From the NCBI GenBank assembly GCA_022571535.1, contig JACZXR010000097.1, forward strand, positions 1 to 7,721: 7,721 nucleotides of DNA. The letters are read 5' to 3'. A program made the translations under genes and the position numbers. Below are positions 1 through 6,196 of the stretch, in pieces. This DNA comes from Deltaproteobacteria bacterium (lineage in GTDB: Bacteria > Desulfobacterota > Binatia > UBA9968 > CAXXLF01). The notes under the pieces were generated by a model, which was not told the origin of the DNA, did no database searches, and was given only the letters and a program-made list of their open reading frames with translations. Each line of letters starts with the position of its first letter. Within the stretch, counting starts at the first letter, position 1.

Positions 1-1
1 C

Positions 2-118
2 AAAGAGGCGCCTCTTTTTTGTTTAATCCCGCTCTGTATCACCGCTGCTGGATGCCTCCTCCTTTTCTTTTTTGCCAACGACCTGTATCAATTTTTAACT
101 GCTATTGTTCAGAGTTGA
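2..118 (+). CDS. C-terminal end of a Mrp/NuoL-M-N-like antiporter subunit (partial)
   Basis: The window opens inside a gene: frame 2 is open from the first base to a TGA at 116-118 and gives 38 residues. They begin KEAPLFCLIP and continue as a hydrophobic segment (about residues 5-25) ending ANDLYQFLTAIVQS. An 'EAP' motif followed by a last transmembrane helix and a short 'LY..L' tail is the usual C-terminus of proton-conducting subunits of Mrp antiporters and complex I (MrpD/NuoM/NuoN type). The downstream MrpD-like gene has the same layout (EAPFNMLLAM, then a helix, then RPLYNLLP). The next gene starts 11 bases after the stop on the same strand, so the two are probably in one operon. The family call rests on a short tail and on context; the exact subunit (second MrpD copy or MrpA-like) cannot be told. 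Confidence 0.7.
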   Translation, partial: KEAPLFCLIPLCITAAGCLLLFFFANDLYQFLTAIVQS

Positions 119-129
119 GATAAAATAAC

Positions 130-378
130 ATGAAAAATGAAAAGAAATACTGGCTCGATGACAGGCGTAACGTAGACAAGATTTACTGGGGCCTATGGTT
201 GGTATGCCTGCTGATAACCCTCCCCGATTTTTTCTATCACCGGCACGTTGACTTCCCATGGGAGGCCTGGGTAGGTTTCTATGGTTTTTATGGTTTCCTA
301 TCCTGCTTCGGACTCGTCATCCTGGCCAAACAGGTCAGGAAAATCGTCAAACGCAAAGAAGACTACTATGACATTTAA
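130..378 (+). CDS. Small two-helix membrane protein of the antiporter cluster, function unknown
   Basis: The gene encodes 82 residues. A charged N-terminus (MKNEKKYWLDDRRNVDK) is followed by two hydrophobic segments at about 19-36 and 46-66, separated by FYHRHVDFPWE, then a basic stretch (KQVRKIVKRK) and an acidic end (EDYYDI). By the positive-inside rule both termini would be cytoplasmic with a short periplasmic loop carrying two histidines. It lies 11 bases after one antiporter subunit gene and overlaps the next by 11 bases (368-378), so it is almost certainly cotranscribed and translationally coupled. The ribosome binding site is weak (TTGAGA about 8 bases before the ATG). I do not know a named family. 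Similar short proteins ending in DYYD are, to my recollection, found between proton-conducting subunit genes in other genomes, which would suggest an accessory subunit. That role is inference. Confidence 0.8.
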   Translation: MKNEKKYWLDDRRNVDKIYWGLWLVCLLITLPDFFYHRHVDFPWEAWVGFYGFYGFLSCFGLVILAKQVRKIVKRKEDYYDI

Positions 379-2031
379 TGTCATTCCAGGATCGATTCTG
401 ATTATCGGCGCATTGCTGGTGCCTTTACTGCGCGGGCGCATCCAGGCGGGTTACATGCTGGCATTGCCCGTTTTAAGCCTATGGTCCCTTTTGGGCTGGC
501 CTTATGGAGAGTATGGCCAGATAGCTTTTTTTGACTACAACCTGACGACTATCAGGGTCGACAAGCTTAGCCTGGTGTTCGGCATTATTTTCCACATTGC
601 CGCCTTTCTTAGCGTGCTCTACGCACTCCACGTAAGGGACAACGTACAACACGTTGCCGGGATCATTTACGCTGGCAGCGCCATCTCGGCTGTTTTTGCC
701 GGTGATTTGATCAGCCTGTTTGTCTATTGGGAGCTCACCGCAGTTTCCTCGGCATTTTTGATTTGGGCCCGCCGGACCGAAAGGTCTTATCAAGCCGGTA
801 TGCGCTACCTGATCATTCAAGTCACTTCAGGTCTCTTTTTGCTTGCCGGAATTATTTTCCACTTTCAGGAAAGTGGCCAAATAGCCTTTAATTTTTTGGG
901 CATGAGTGACCTGGGAACAAAATTGATCTTTGTAGCATTTGGAATCAAGTGTGCCTTTCCCCTGCTTCACAACTGTATTCAAGACGCTTATCCAGATGCG
1001 ACCGTCACCGGGACGGTTTTTTTGAGCGCCTTCACAACCAAATTGGCCATCTATGCCCTCGCACGTGGATTTCCTGGTATTGGGATGCTGATCTGATCGG
1101 AGCCGCCATGACTGCTTTTCCCATCTTCTATGCGGTTATTGAAAACGATCTCAGACGTGTTTTGGCCTACAGCCTGAACAACCAACTCGGCTTTATGCTG
1201 GTCGGGATCGGGATTGGTACTCCGATCGGACTGAATAGAACGGTTGCACATGCCTTTGCCTACATCATTTACAAGGCCTTGCTTTTTATGTCGATGGGGG
1301 CCGTGCTTTTCAGAATAGGCACGATCAAAGGATCTGAGCTTGGAGGGCTTTACAAATCTATGCCCGTTACTACTTTCTTTTGCATCGTAGGTGCCGCCTC
1401 GATCTCTGCCTTCCCTCTGTTCAGCGGTTTTATTAGCAAATCACTGATCATGACTGCCGCGGTTGATGAATCACATATCCTGACATGGCTGATCTTGCTC
1501 TTTGCCTCTGCGGGTGTGTTTCACCACTCCGGGATCAAGATTCCTTTTTTTGTTTTTTTTGCCCACGACCCCGGGATTCGCTGCAAGGAGGCACCTTTTA
1601 ATATGCTGCTCGCAATGGGACTGGCCACCTTTCTATGTATCGGGATCGGCATTTTCCCTAGGCCGCTTTATAACCTGCTTCCCTTCCCAGTGGAATATGA
1701 ACCCTACACCACCACGCATGTGATAACGCAGCTTCAGCTTCTTCTCTTCTCTGCGCTGGCTTTCGCCGTCTTAAAGAGAACGGGGCTCTATCCCGCTGAG
1801 TTGAAGCTTACCAATCTTGACAGCGATTGGTTCTATCGCCGCCTTCCGGGAATTCTTTGGAAAATGATTTGCGTGCCTGTGGTAAGGAAAATCGATCAGG
1901 GTCAAGCCCTGGTATCAGGACGAATCTCCGGGATGACTATTAATATCCCAGTGCCTTGGGCAGTAAGCCAGATGGTACTCTTGATTGTATTTTTACTTTT
2001 TTCTTTACTCATCGTTAATTTCTGGTTTTGA
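368..2031 (+). pseudogene. mrpD: MrpD-like Na+/H+ antiporter subunit (proton-conducting membrane transporter), split by a -1 frameshift
   Basis: Two consecutive frames together encode one protein of the NuoM/MrpD family, an integral membrane subunit that carries protons in multi-subunit cation/proton antiporters. The first frame starts at ATG 368 and stops at TGA 1094-1096 (242 residues). The second continues to TGA 2029-2031. Family marks before the break: a glutamate in VYWEL (Glu122, the TM5 acid), a lysine in GIKCAFPLL (Lys194), QDAYPDA, and a second lysine in FTTKLAIYAL (Lys225). After it: ENDLRRVLAYSL, the HAFAYIIYKALLF histidine/lysine helix, and FSGFISKSL. The break is at ATC TGA TCG GAG; one extra G (ATC TGG ATC GGA) restores LIWIGAA and gives about 554 residues, a normal length. 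An ATG at 1108 with GGAG 5 bases upstream could in principle start the second half separately. I chose start 368 over the in-frame ATG at 281 because 281 lies deep inside the preceding gene. Either a real lesion or a sequencing error; the rest of the gene shows no decay. Confidence 0.88.
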
Positions 2032-2039
2032 CAACAGCT

Positions 2040-3935
2040 TCATTTAAATCCCAGCCGGTACCATAGCGGGCAGAGAGCCAACCCGGAGAAGGTCAAAACA
2101 ATAATCCACGGCATTTGCCACGGAAACCAGTATGGAGCAGGACTCCCCGTCAGCCATGTGCCGATTCCCACAAGGAAACAAAACACAGAGAGCCCACAAG
2201 TCATCATAGCCCCCATGGAGCGCCACAGACGATGAGGTCCATCATCGTCTTCAACACCAGCCTCTTTCGCAATGGGACCCCAGAATCCGACGGGCCTTAC
2301 CTTTTTGTAGAATGCAATCAGCAGGCTTCGGTCTTCCGGCCCAACAACCCGAATGGCAATCAGGGCTGCTGCAGTTGAAACCACCGCCATAATCAACAAC
2401 CTCAAGGCGTGATGCTGATCATCCACAGCGACCAACAAAATGGGAGCAATGATCAAGGAGACCAAGATTGCGGCGATCTCCGCCCAGGCATTCACTCGCC
2501 ACCAAAGCCAGCGCGCTATTAGAACAACGCCCATCCCCGCACCCAACAGGAGGCTCATCTGCCACGCCTCGTTGATGGAGGTCAGTTGGGTCATGATAAC
2601 CAGCGCAATGAGGAGAATCAGCAAATTGGCCGACCGAGCCACCCAAACCAGAGAGCGATCGGTGGGCTCTTTTTTTAGCCAAGCCTGGCAAACAAACCTT
2701 TTATAGATATCGTTGGTCCAGTATGAGGATCCCCAATTTAGATGAGTGTCGATTGTGGAGGCGAGTGCCGCCAACATAGCGGTCAACATCAGGCCCATGA
2801 CTCCCGGAGGCAATAGCTCAACCATTCCCCTTACATAAGTGGATTCTCGATCGGCCTGCATGAACTCCTGCGCCAGATTGGAATCCGGCGGAAAGATGAT
2901 CAACAGTCCCAACCCGAGAGGCAGCCACAGGAGGCTTCTTAGCAAAACCTGTGTGAAGGTAAACACAATAGCTGCGATTTTGGCATCTCTCTCGCTACGG
3001 CAGGCCATGGAGCGCTGAGCCAGATAACCGGTCCCATCCGAGTTGAGTTGTATGATCCACTGGAGCGCAAAGAGAAAGAGCAAAGCGAACGAGGCGTTTT
3101 TGGCATGGTCCGGAGTAAAGGCAAAAATTTGATCAGGCAGAATCCCACCAGGACCTCCTGAAGCAAATTTCTCGTAGATCTGATCCTTTATGGCCCCCAG
3201 TCCACCGGCCTCACCAACAACGATAATGGTGAAGGCCAGTGTTCCCAGTAGCATGATAGCCAACTGGACAACATCGGTTGAGACCACGCTTCTCAACCCC
3301 CCAGTGGCGGAATAAAAGGTTGTAACCATCACGATCATGATAATCGAGATAAAATTATTAGCTGTTTTAATCCAGACCCCAGGATCATCTGCTCCACCAG
3401 CCGTCAGGGGAACTCCAACCCATTGAACAAAATGAACGGTGGGCTGGTAGATCACGGGTGACAACCACTGATCCCAGAGCAAAAAAGGTTCTGCTATCTT
3501 GGCCGCAGCAAATAAGACCCAGGCGAGAACGGTACAATTGAAAATGGTGCCAAAATAGACGGCTTTAATTCCTCGAAGGACGGCCGCAGAGGTTTTTCCG
3601 TAGCGTACCTCGGTCAACTCCGCATCGGTGAGCACAGCGGCACGCCGCCAGCTGGAGGCCAAGATAAAACCCATGAGCAAAAAGGCCAAGGCATATATCC
3701 AAAGCTGCCAGAGGGCAAAGATACCAGCCGTCGCAATCAGCCCCGTCACCAGCAAGGGAGTGTCGGCTGCAAACTGAGTGGCGGCCATGCTCAGTCCAGC
3801 CTTCCATCCAGGAAGGGTCCGACCCGCCAGAAAATATTCTTCTAGATTTTTGGAAGCCTGACCTTTATTCCTAAGACCCGAGCTAATGGCGTAAATGATA
3901 AAGGCAGCAATAATTAAAACATCTATCGAGCCCAT
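2040..3935 (-). CDS. Sodium:solute symporter family protein (SSS, LeuT fold), substrate unknown
   Basis: The gene encodes a 631-residue inner-membrane protein with about 13-14 hydrophobic segments, of the SSS family (PutP/SGLT relatives, Pfam SSF), which uses the sodium gradient to import a solute. The N-terminus (YAISSGLRNKG) leads to EEYFLAGRTLPGW (residues 32-44), the family hallmark before core helix 1. The sequence AATQFAADTP (51-60) is the unwound part of that helix. The signature YSATGGLRSVVSTDVVQ is at 208-224. ASTIDTHLNWGSSYWTNDIYK (392-412) is the core helix whose Ser393-Thr394 match the Na2-site pair of PutP. A soluble loop at about 531-570 (GPEDRSLL to VEDDDGP) precedes two last helices. 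The start is supported by length and family alignment; the ribosome binding site is only moderate (GGGAG 12 bases upstream, or GTGGGG closer). The stop is 8 bases from the stop of the convergent antiporter gene and no hairpin terminator is visible between them. Substrate cannot be inferred from motifs. Confidence 0.92.
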   Translation of the reverse strand: MGSIDVLIIAAFIIYAISSGLRNKGQASKNLEEYFLAGRTLPGWKAGLSMAATQFAADTPLLVTGLIATAGIFALWQLWIYALAFLLMGFILASSWRRAAVLTDAELTEVRYGKTSAAVLRGIKAVYFGTIFNCTVLAWVLFAAAKIAEPFLLWDQWLSPVIYQPTVHFVQWVGVPLTAGGADDPGVWIKTANNFISIIMIVMVTTFYSATGGLRSVVSTDVVQLAIMLLGTLAFTIIVVGEAGGLGAIKDQIYEKFASGGPGGILPDQIFAFTPDHAKNASFALLFLFALQWIIQLNSDGTGYLAQRSMACRSERDAKIAAIVFTFTQVLLRSLLWLPLGLGLLIIFPPDSNLAQEFMQADRESTYVRGMVELLPPGVMGLMLTAMLAALASTIDTHLNWGSSYWTNDIYKRFVCQAWLKKEPTDRSLVWVARSANLLILLIALVIMTQLTSINEAWQMSLLLGAGMGVVLIARWLWWRVNAWAEIAAILVSLIIAPILLVAVDDQHHALRLLIMAVVSTAAALIAIRVVGPEDRSLLIAFYKKVRPVGFWGPIAKEAGVEDDDGPHRLWRSMGAMMTCGLSVFCFLVGIGTWLTGSPAPYWFPWQMPWIIVLTFSGLALCPLWYRLGFK

Positions 3936-4294
3936 TTAGACCCCACTCTCCCAAACCCAGGCATTTGTCCGTTCCACAAAACTAAGCGGATATGTTCCCT
4001 GACTTGTTCCCTCAACCTGTCTAGTCTGAGGGCGTCACTCCAATTCTCTCCATTTTCGCACTGTGGCAAAATATCTCTACCGCTACCTCCTTCCTAAGGA
4101 CAGGAGTTATGGAAGAGAAGGCCTTATCCTCAGGATCACAACCTGGCGTAATACTCAGAGCTGTTGTATCCACTAACCATAGAGTCACCCTTAATCGCAT
4201 AGGCCGTTCTGTGTCAATACTCGGAACCTGTCAATGAAATGAGACACCCATCGTCGCTGAAAGCATTAAGGACTCGCGTAATTCAGGTGGCAGC
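3936..4294. other. Intergenic region with no supported gene; small repeats only
   Basis: These 359 bases separate the symporter start from the toxin-antitoxin promoter. I see no convincing gene. The longest frame of note is on the minus strand, ATG 4200 to TAG 4021 (59 codons, beginning MRLRVTLWLVDTTALS). It lacks a ribosome binding site and resembles no family I know. Small structures: TGTTCCCT twice (about 3993 and 4005); an inverted pair CCCTCA (4009-4014) / TGAGGG (4027-4032); and TGTCAAT twice (4212-4218 and 4229-4235, 17 bases start to start), which read on the minus strand as two ATTGACA boxes. The symporter promoter should lie in the left part of this region but I could not pick a clear -35/-10 pair. 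Confidence 0.5.
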
Positions 4295-4322
4295 TTGAAA
4301 GTGTCATTCCATATGATATCCT
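4295..4322 (+). promoter_or_regulatory. Candidate sigma70-type promoter of the toxin-antitoxin operon
   Basis: TTGAAA (4295-4300, five of six to the -35 consensus) is followed after 16 bases by TATCCT (4317-4322, four of six to the -10 consensus). The proposed -10 box runs into the left arm of the palindromic operator, so a repressor bound there would block polymerase, as expected for an autoregulated antitoxin. The call rests on pattern match and position only; TATGAT at 4312-4317 is a better -10 by sequence but is too close to this -35. Confidence 0.35.
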
Positions 4323-4343
4323 GCTTAGTAATACTAAGCAGGA
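4319..4343. promoter_or_regulatory. Perfect palindrome, probable operator of the RHH antitoxin
   Basis: The left arm TCCTGCTTAGTA and the right arm TACTAAGCAGGA are exact reverse complements around a single central A, giving 25 bases with 12-base arms. It ends directly against the antitoxin Shine-Dalgarno sequence and 14 bases before the start codon. Ribbon-helix-helix antitoxins bind such palindromes as dimers or tetramers to repress their own operon, so this is the expected operator. In RNA the same sequence could fold into a strong stem just upstream of the ribosome binding site, giving a possible second level of control. The palindrome is directly visible; its role is inferred from position and family. 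Confidence 0.8.
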
Positions 4344-4357
4344 AGGAGGTGATTCTT

Positions 4358-4609
4358 TTGCGTACCACCATAACTTGGTCGATATCCCTCCCGCCAAGGC
4401 TCGGAAAAGAGGCTGAAAAAGCTGCAAAAGAGGAGAACCGGACCAAGAGCGAACTCATTCGGGAGGCCCTCCGCCGATACCTCGAAGGACGGCGATTTAG
4501 AAAGCTCCAATCCTATGGAGCTAAAAGGGCTAGAGAGCTTGGCATCACCACCGAGGAAGACGTGGACCGGCTGGTACATCAGTATCGAGGTCAGCGCCAA
4601 AAATCGTGA
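4358..4609 (+). CDS. Ribbon-helix-helix antitoxin of a type II toxin-antitoxin pair
   Basis: The gene encodes 83 residues. The N-terminal strand RTTITWSISLPP (2-13) would pair with that of a second subunit to make the DNA-binding beta ribbon. It is followed by helix A (about 14-27, LGKEAEKAAKEENR) and helix B (about 29-43, TKSELIREALRRYLE), the standard CopG/MetJ-like fold with the conserved 'R(S/T).SE.IREALR.YL' helix. Residues 44-83 are a charged tail likely to wrap the toxin. The start is the TTG at 4358: a full consensus ribosome binding site AAGGAGGTGA (4343-4352) lies 8 bases before it (counted from GGAGG), and the family pattern begins exactly there. The ATG at 4295 in the same frame would put the operator inside the gene and is rejected. 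The stop overlaps the toxin start. The protein would neutralise the PIN toxin and repress the operon through the palindrome just upstream. Confidence 0.88.
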   Translation: MRTTITWSISLPPRLGKEAEKAAKEENRTKSELIREALRRYLEGRRFRKLQSYGAKRARELGITTEEDVDRLVHQYRGQRQKS

Positions 4610-5019
4610 CACGGGTTGTCTTGGACACCAACGTTATTGTCTCAGCACTCCACTTTCCTCAAAGCAGGCTCACGAGAATTCTGGCGTTAGTACAATCAGG
4701 AGAAATTGATCTTTTCATTTCCTCATTCATCCTAGATGAAATTGGAGCGGTTCTTGTGAAGAAGCTGGGGTGGAGCCGCGATCGTGCTCAAGACGCCAAG
4801 GAACTTATAAGGTCCATGGCTATCGTGGTGGTTGATCCTAAGGAGTTCATCTCAATAGTGAAGGGAAACGATGCTGATAACCGCATCCTTGAGTGCGCTG
4901 TTGAGGCGAAAGCGGATTTTCTTATCACAGGAGATAAAGAACATCTGCTCCCGCTTAAGACCTTCCGTGGCGTCCAGACCGTGAGCCTAGCAGAATTCTT
5001 AGATCTCTACCCCGAGTGA
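4606..5019 (+). CDS. PIN-domain toxin (COG1569/PIN_3-like putative ribonuclease)
   Basis: The gene encodes 137 residues and starts with GTG inside GTGA, so its start overlaps the antitoxin stop by four bases, the usual coupling in such operons. The protein opens with VVLDTNVIVSAL, where Asp7 is the first metal ligand. Later acidic ligands are Glu45 (ILDEIGAVL), Asp91 in GNDADNRILECA (88-97) and Asp110 in DFLITGDKEHLL. This complete acidic set, the spacing, and the C-terminal SLAEFLDLY match the 'putative toxin-antitoxin system toxin component, PIN family' group. PIN toxins are magnesium-dependent ribonucleases, with tRNA or rRNA targets in studied cases (VapC); the target here is unknown. The gene is full length and its active site looks intact, so it should be functional. 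It converges with the DUF2283 remnant, 33 bases apart. Confidence 0.9.
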   Translation: MTRVVLDTNVIVSALHFPQSRLTRILALVQSGEIDLFISSFILDEIGAVLVKKLGWSRDRAQDAKELIRSMAIVVVDPKEFISIVKGNDADNRILECAVEAKADFLITGDKEHLLPLKTFRGVQTVSLAEFLDLYPE

Positions 5020-5052
5020 CATCCTGGGTAATGACATCAAGATCATAGGCAG

Positions 5053-5262
5053 CTACTGGCCGGCGGTCTTCAACACTTCAAGCTTAAATAGATTTTGCAA
5101 TGGGACTCGCTCGCTGGCGTCCAGGATTTCCAATGCGACAATCTGATCCTTTTCTGTTCCGTGTAGGATAACTCATTCTTTGATCTCTACGCCCCCTACG
5201 GGCCGCTTTGAGGAAAACTGGATAAAAGCGGCATCGGCTTTCTTGTCATATTGTACTTTCAT
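5053..5262 (-). pseudogene. DUF2283 family protein interrupted by an in-frame TGA
   Basis: Read on the minus strand, ATG 5262 opens a frame of 69 codons to TAG 5055-5053, broken once by TGA at 5175-5173 (codon 30). The first part reads MKVQYDKKADAAFIQFS and the second contains VALEILDASERVPLQNLF. The pattern 'K..YD..ADA.YI.F...' followed by 'I(V/L)..EILDAS.R' is the hallmark of the DUF2283 family, small proteins often found next to toxin-like partners. Family members usually have Gly where the TGA stands (…EGVIL…), so one G-to-T change (GGA to TGA) explains the break. A good ribosome binding site (GGAGG at 5275-5271, 8 bases before the ATG) remains. The frame is otherwise undamaged, so the lesion is recent or a sequencing error. 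It lies 47 bases after the CoA-transferase beta stop, on the same strand. No partner gene of the DUF4258 kind is seen beside it. Confidence 0.78.
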
Positions 5263-5309
5263 TCCCGTTCCCTCCAACGGACTCGCCTCATAAGAAGACA
5301 AGGATGGGC

Positions 5310-6065
5310 TCAAGACGTCCACACGCCTTTAGGATCATACTTTCTCACTACAGCCAGCTCGTCGGCCGAAGGCGGATCGGTCTCTCGAAGATCTTCCTGG
5401 ATTCGTAGGGGCCAACCGGTCTCCCGTTGAATCTCCTCGACACTCACTCCAGGGTGGGTGGAACTGAGGACCATCTCGCGTGTGACTGGATCGAAAGAGA
5501 AAATGCCCAGGCTGGTAATCACCCGGCTCGGCCCCCCTCCACTCAACCGCTCCTGTTCTCGCCAATGCGCTCCGTTTCCATACCCCGCAGAGGTTACAAA
5601 ATGAACCTTGGGAGGGAATCGGCGTCTTTCGTGATTCATAATGATAATACAACGACTCGCCATGGTTGCGATGTCGGCAGCACCACCGCTCCCTGGAAGT
5701 CTTATCCGTTTTCCCTTCTCCTCCACCCAGTGCGTGTTCAGGTTACCAAAGCGGTCCACCTCCGCCCCTCCAATGAAACCCAGATCCACACGTCCGCTCT
5801 GGAGCAAGGCCATAACATCCAGGACACTCCCACAGTAAAGGGACCCCGCCACGTTGGGTGGATCGCTTATCGTCAAAAAGGCCTCTCGCGCAGGCCAGTC
5901 GCGCATCACCCCGTTCTCAAAGATACCGATGGCTCTTGGGGCATAGATTTCTTTTGCAACAGCAAATCCGAGCAGAGGAAGACGCATACCTACAAAGATT
6001 ATTTCCCCATCGCGGATTTCGCGGGCCGCAGCTACTACCATCAGTTCCCGAGGAGTGTAATCCAT
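5310..6065 (-). CDS. gctB: CoA-transferase beta subunit, glutaconate CoA-transferase type (family I)
   Basis: The gene encodes 251 residues, close to the length of GctB of Acidaminococcus fermentans. The protein begins DYTPRELMVVAAAREIRDGE and follows with FVGMRLPLLGFAVAKEIYAP (24-43), typical of beta subunits. Glu50 in IGIFENGVM aligns with the catalytic glutamate of GctB (Glu54, in VESG), the residue that forms the enzyme-CoA thioester. Further family blocks are LGFIGGAEVDRFGNLN (95-110), GSGGAADIA (125-133) and NHERRRF (144-150). With the alpha subunit it would move CoA from acetyl-CoA or another donor to a carboxylic acid in the cytoplasm. Substrate is uncertain: the SG after the glutamate is NG here, so glutaconate itself should not be assumed, and ring-cleavage enzymes of the IpdAB kind belong to the same superfamily. 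The start at 6065 fits the family N-terminus but has no clear Shine-Dalgarno, and the alpha gene ends 131 bases upstream. Confidence 0.9.
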   Translation of the reverse strand: MDYTPRELMVVAAAREIRDGEIIFVGMRLPLLGFAVAKEIYAPRAIGIFENGVMRDWPAREAFLTISDPPNVAGSLYCGSVLDVMALLQSGRVDLGFIGGAEVDRFGNLNTHWVEEKGKRIRLPGSGGAADIATMASRCIIIMNHERRRFPPKVHFVTSAGYGNGAHWREQERLSGGGPSRVITSLGIFSFDPVTREMVLSSTHPGVSVEEIQRETGWPLRIQEDLRETDPPSADELAVVRKYDPKGVWTS

Positions 6066-6196
6066 AGCTAGATTTTTACCGAGAAAATGTTCAACAGAAC
6101 GACTTCGTCACTTGGCGTCCTTTGTGCCTTTGCGAGAATAATCTTTTATCCGAATACCCAAACCCAAATTCAACGGAATATTTCATATATGTATGG
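6066..6196 (-). other. 131-base gap between CoA-transferase subunit genes
   Basis: Genes for the two subunits of family I CoA-transferases usually overlap or lie a few bases apart; here they are 131 bases apart. The gap has no open frame of note, is AT-rich on its upstream side (ATATATGAAATATTCC on the minus strand), and carries the short CAAAGG repeat annotated at 6111-6137. No clear hairpin terminator or promoter is visible. It most likely results from insertion of a small repeat between the genes. Confidence 0.6.
6111..6137 (-). repeat. Small CAAAGG-type intergenic repeat
   Basis: On the minus strand this stretch starts TCTCGCAAAGGCACAAAGG and ends ACGCCAAG. It is built from degenerate CGCAAAG / CACAAAGG / CGCCAAG units about 8 bases long. 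Short arrays of the kind 'CGCAAAGACGCAAAG' recur between genes in many Gram-negative genomes, Desulfobacterota among them, as far as I recall. The units are directly visible; that this copy belongs to a dispersed family is inference and could be tested by counting it in the parent genome. Confidence 0.5.

Noticed and set aside
281..367. In-frame ATG at 281 as the start of the MrpD-like gene
   Set aside because: It lies inside the preceding 82-residue gene and adds 29 hydrophilic residues not seen in the family; ATG 368 gives the normal N-terminus.
479..820. Minus-strand 113-codon frame inside the antiporter gene
   Set aside because: Antisense shadow of the conserved MrpD-like sequence, with no RBS and no recognisable domain.
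1538..1560. T-rich tract in the MrpD-like gene as a second frameshift site
   Set aside because: The frame stays open and conserved through it (IKIPFFVFFAHDPG), so no extra lesion is needed.
4021..4200. Minus-strand 59-codon frame (ATG 4200 to TAG 4021) in the intergenic region
   Set aside because: No ribosome binding site, no recognisable family and a length expected by chance; mentioned only under the intergenic entry.
4295..4357. Longer antitoxin starting at ATG 4295
   Set aside because: It would place the operator, RBS and promoter inside the coding region; TTG 4358 has a full Shine-Dalgarno and the family N-terminus.
5173..5175. TGA as a recoded codon (selenocysteine or tryptophan)
   Set aside because: DUF2283 proteins normally have glycine there, no selenocysteine-type hairpin is evident downstream, and other genes here use TGA as a normal stop.
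5427..6071. Plus-strand 214-codon frame opposite the CoA-transferase beta gene
   Set aside because: It is a shadow of the well-conserved minus-strand gene and its translation shows no family features.
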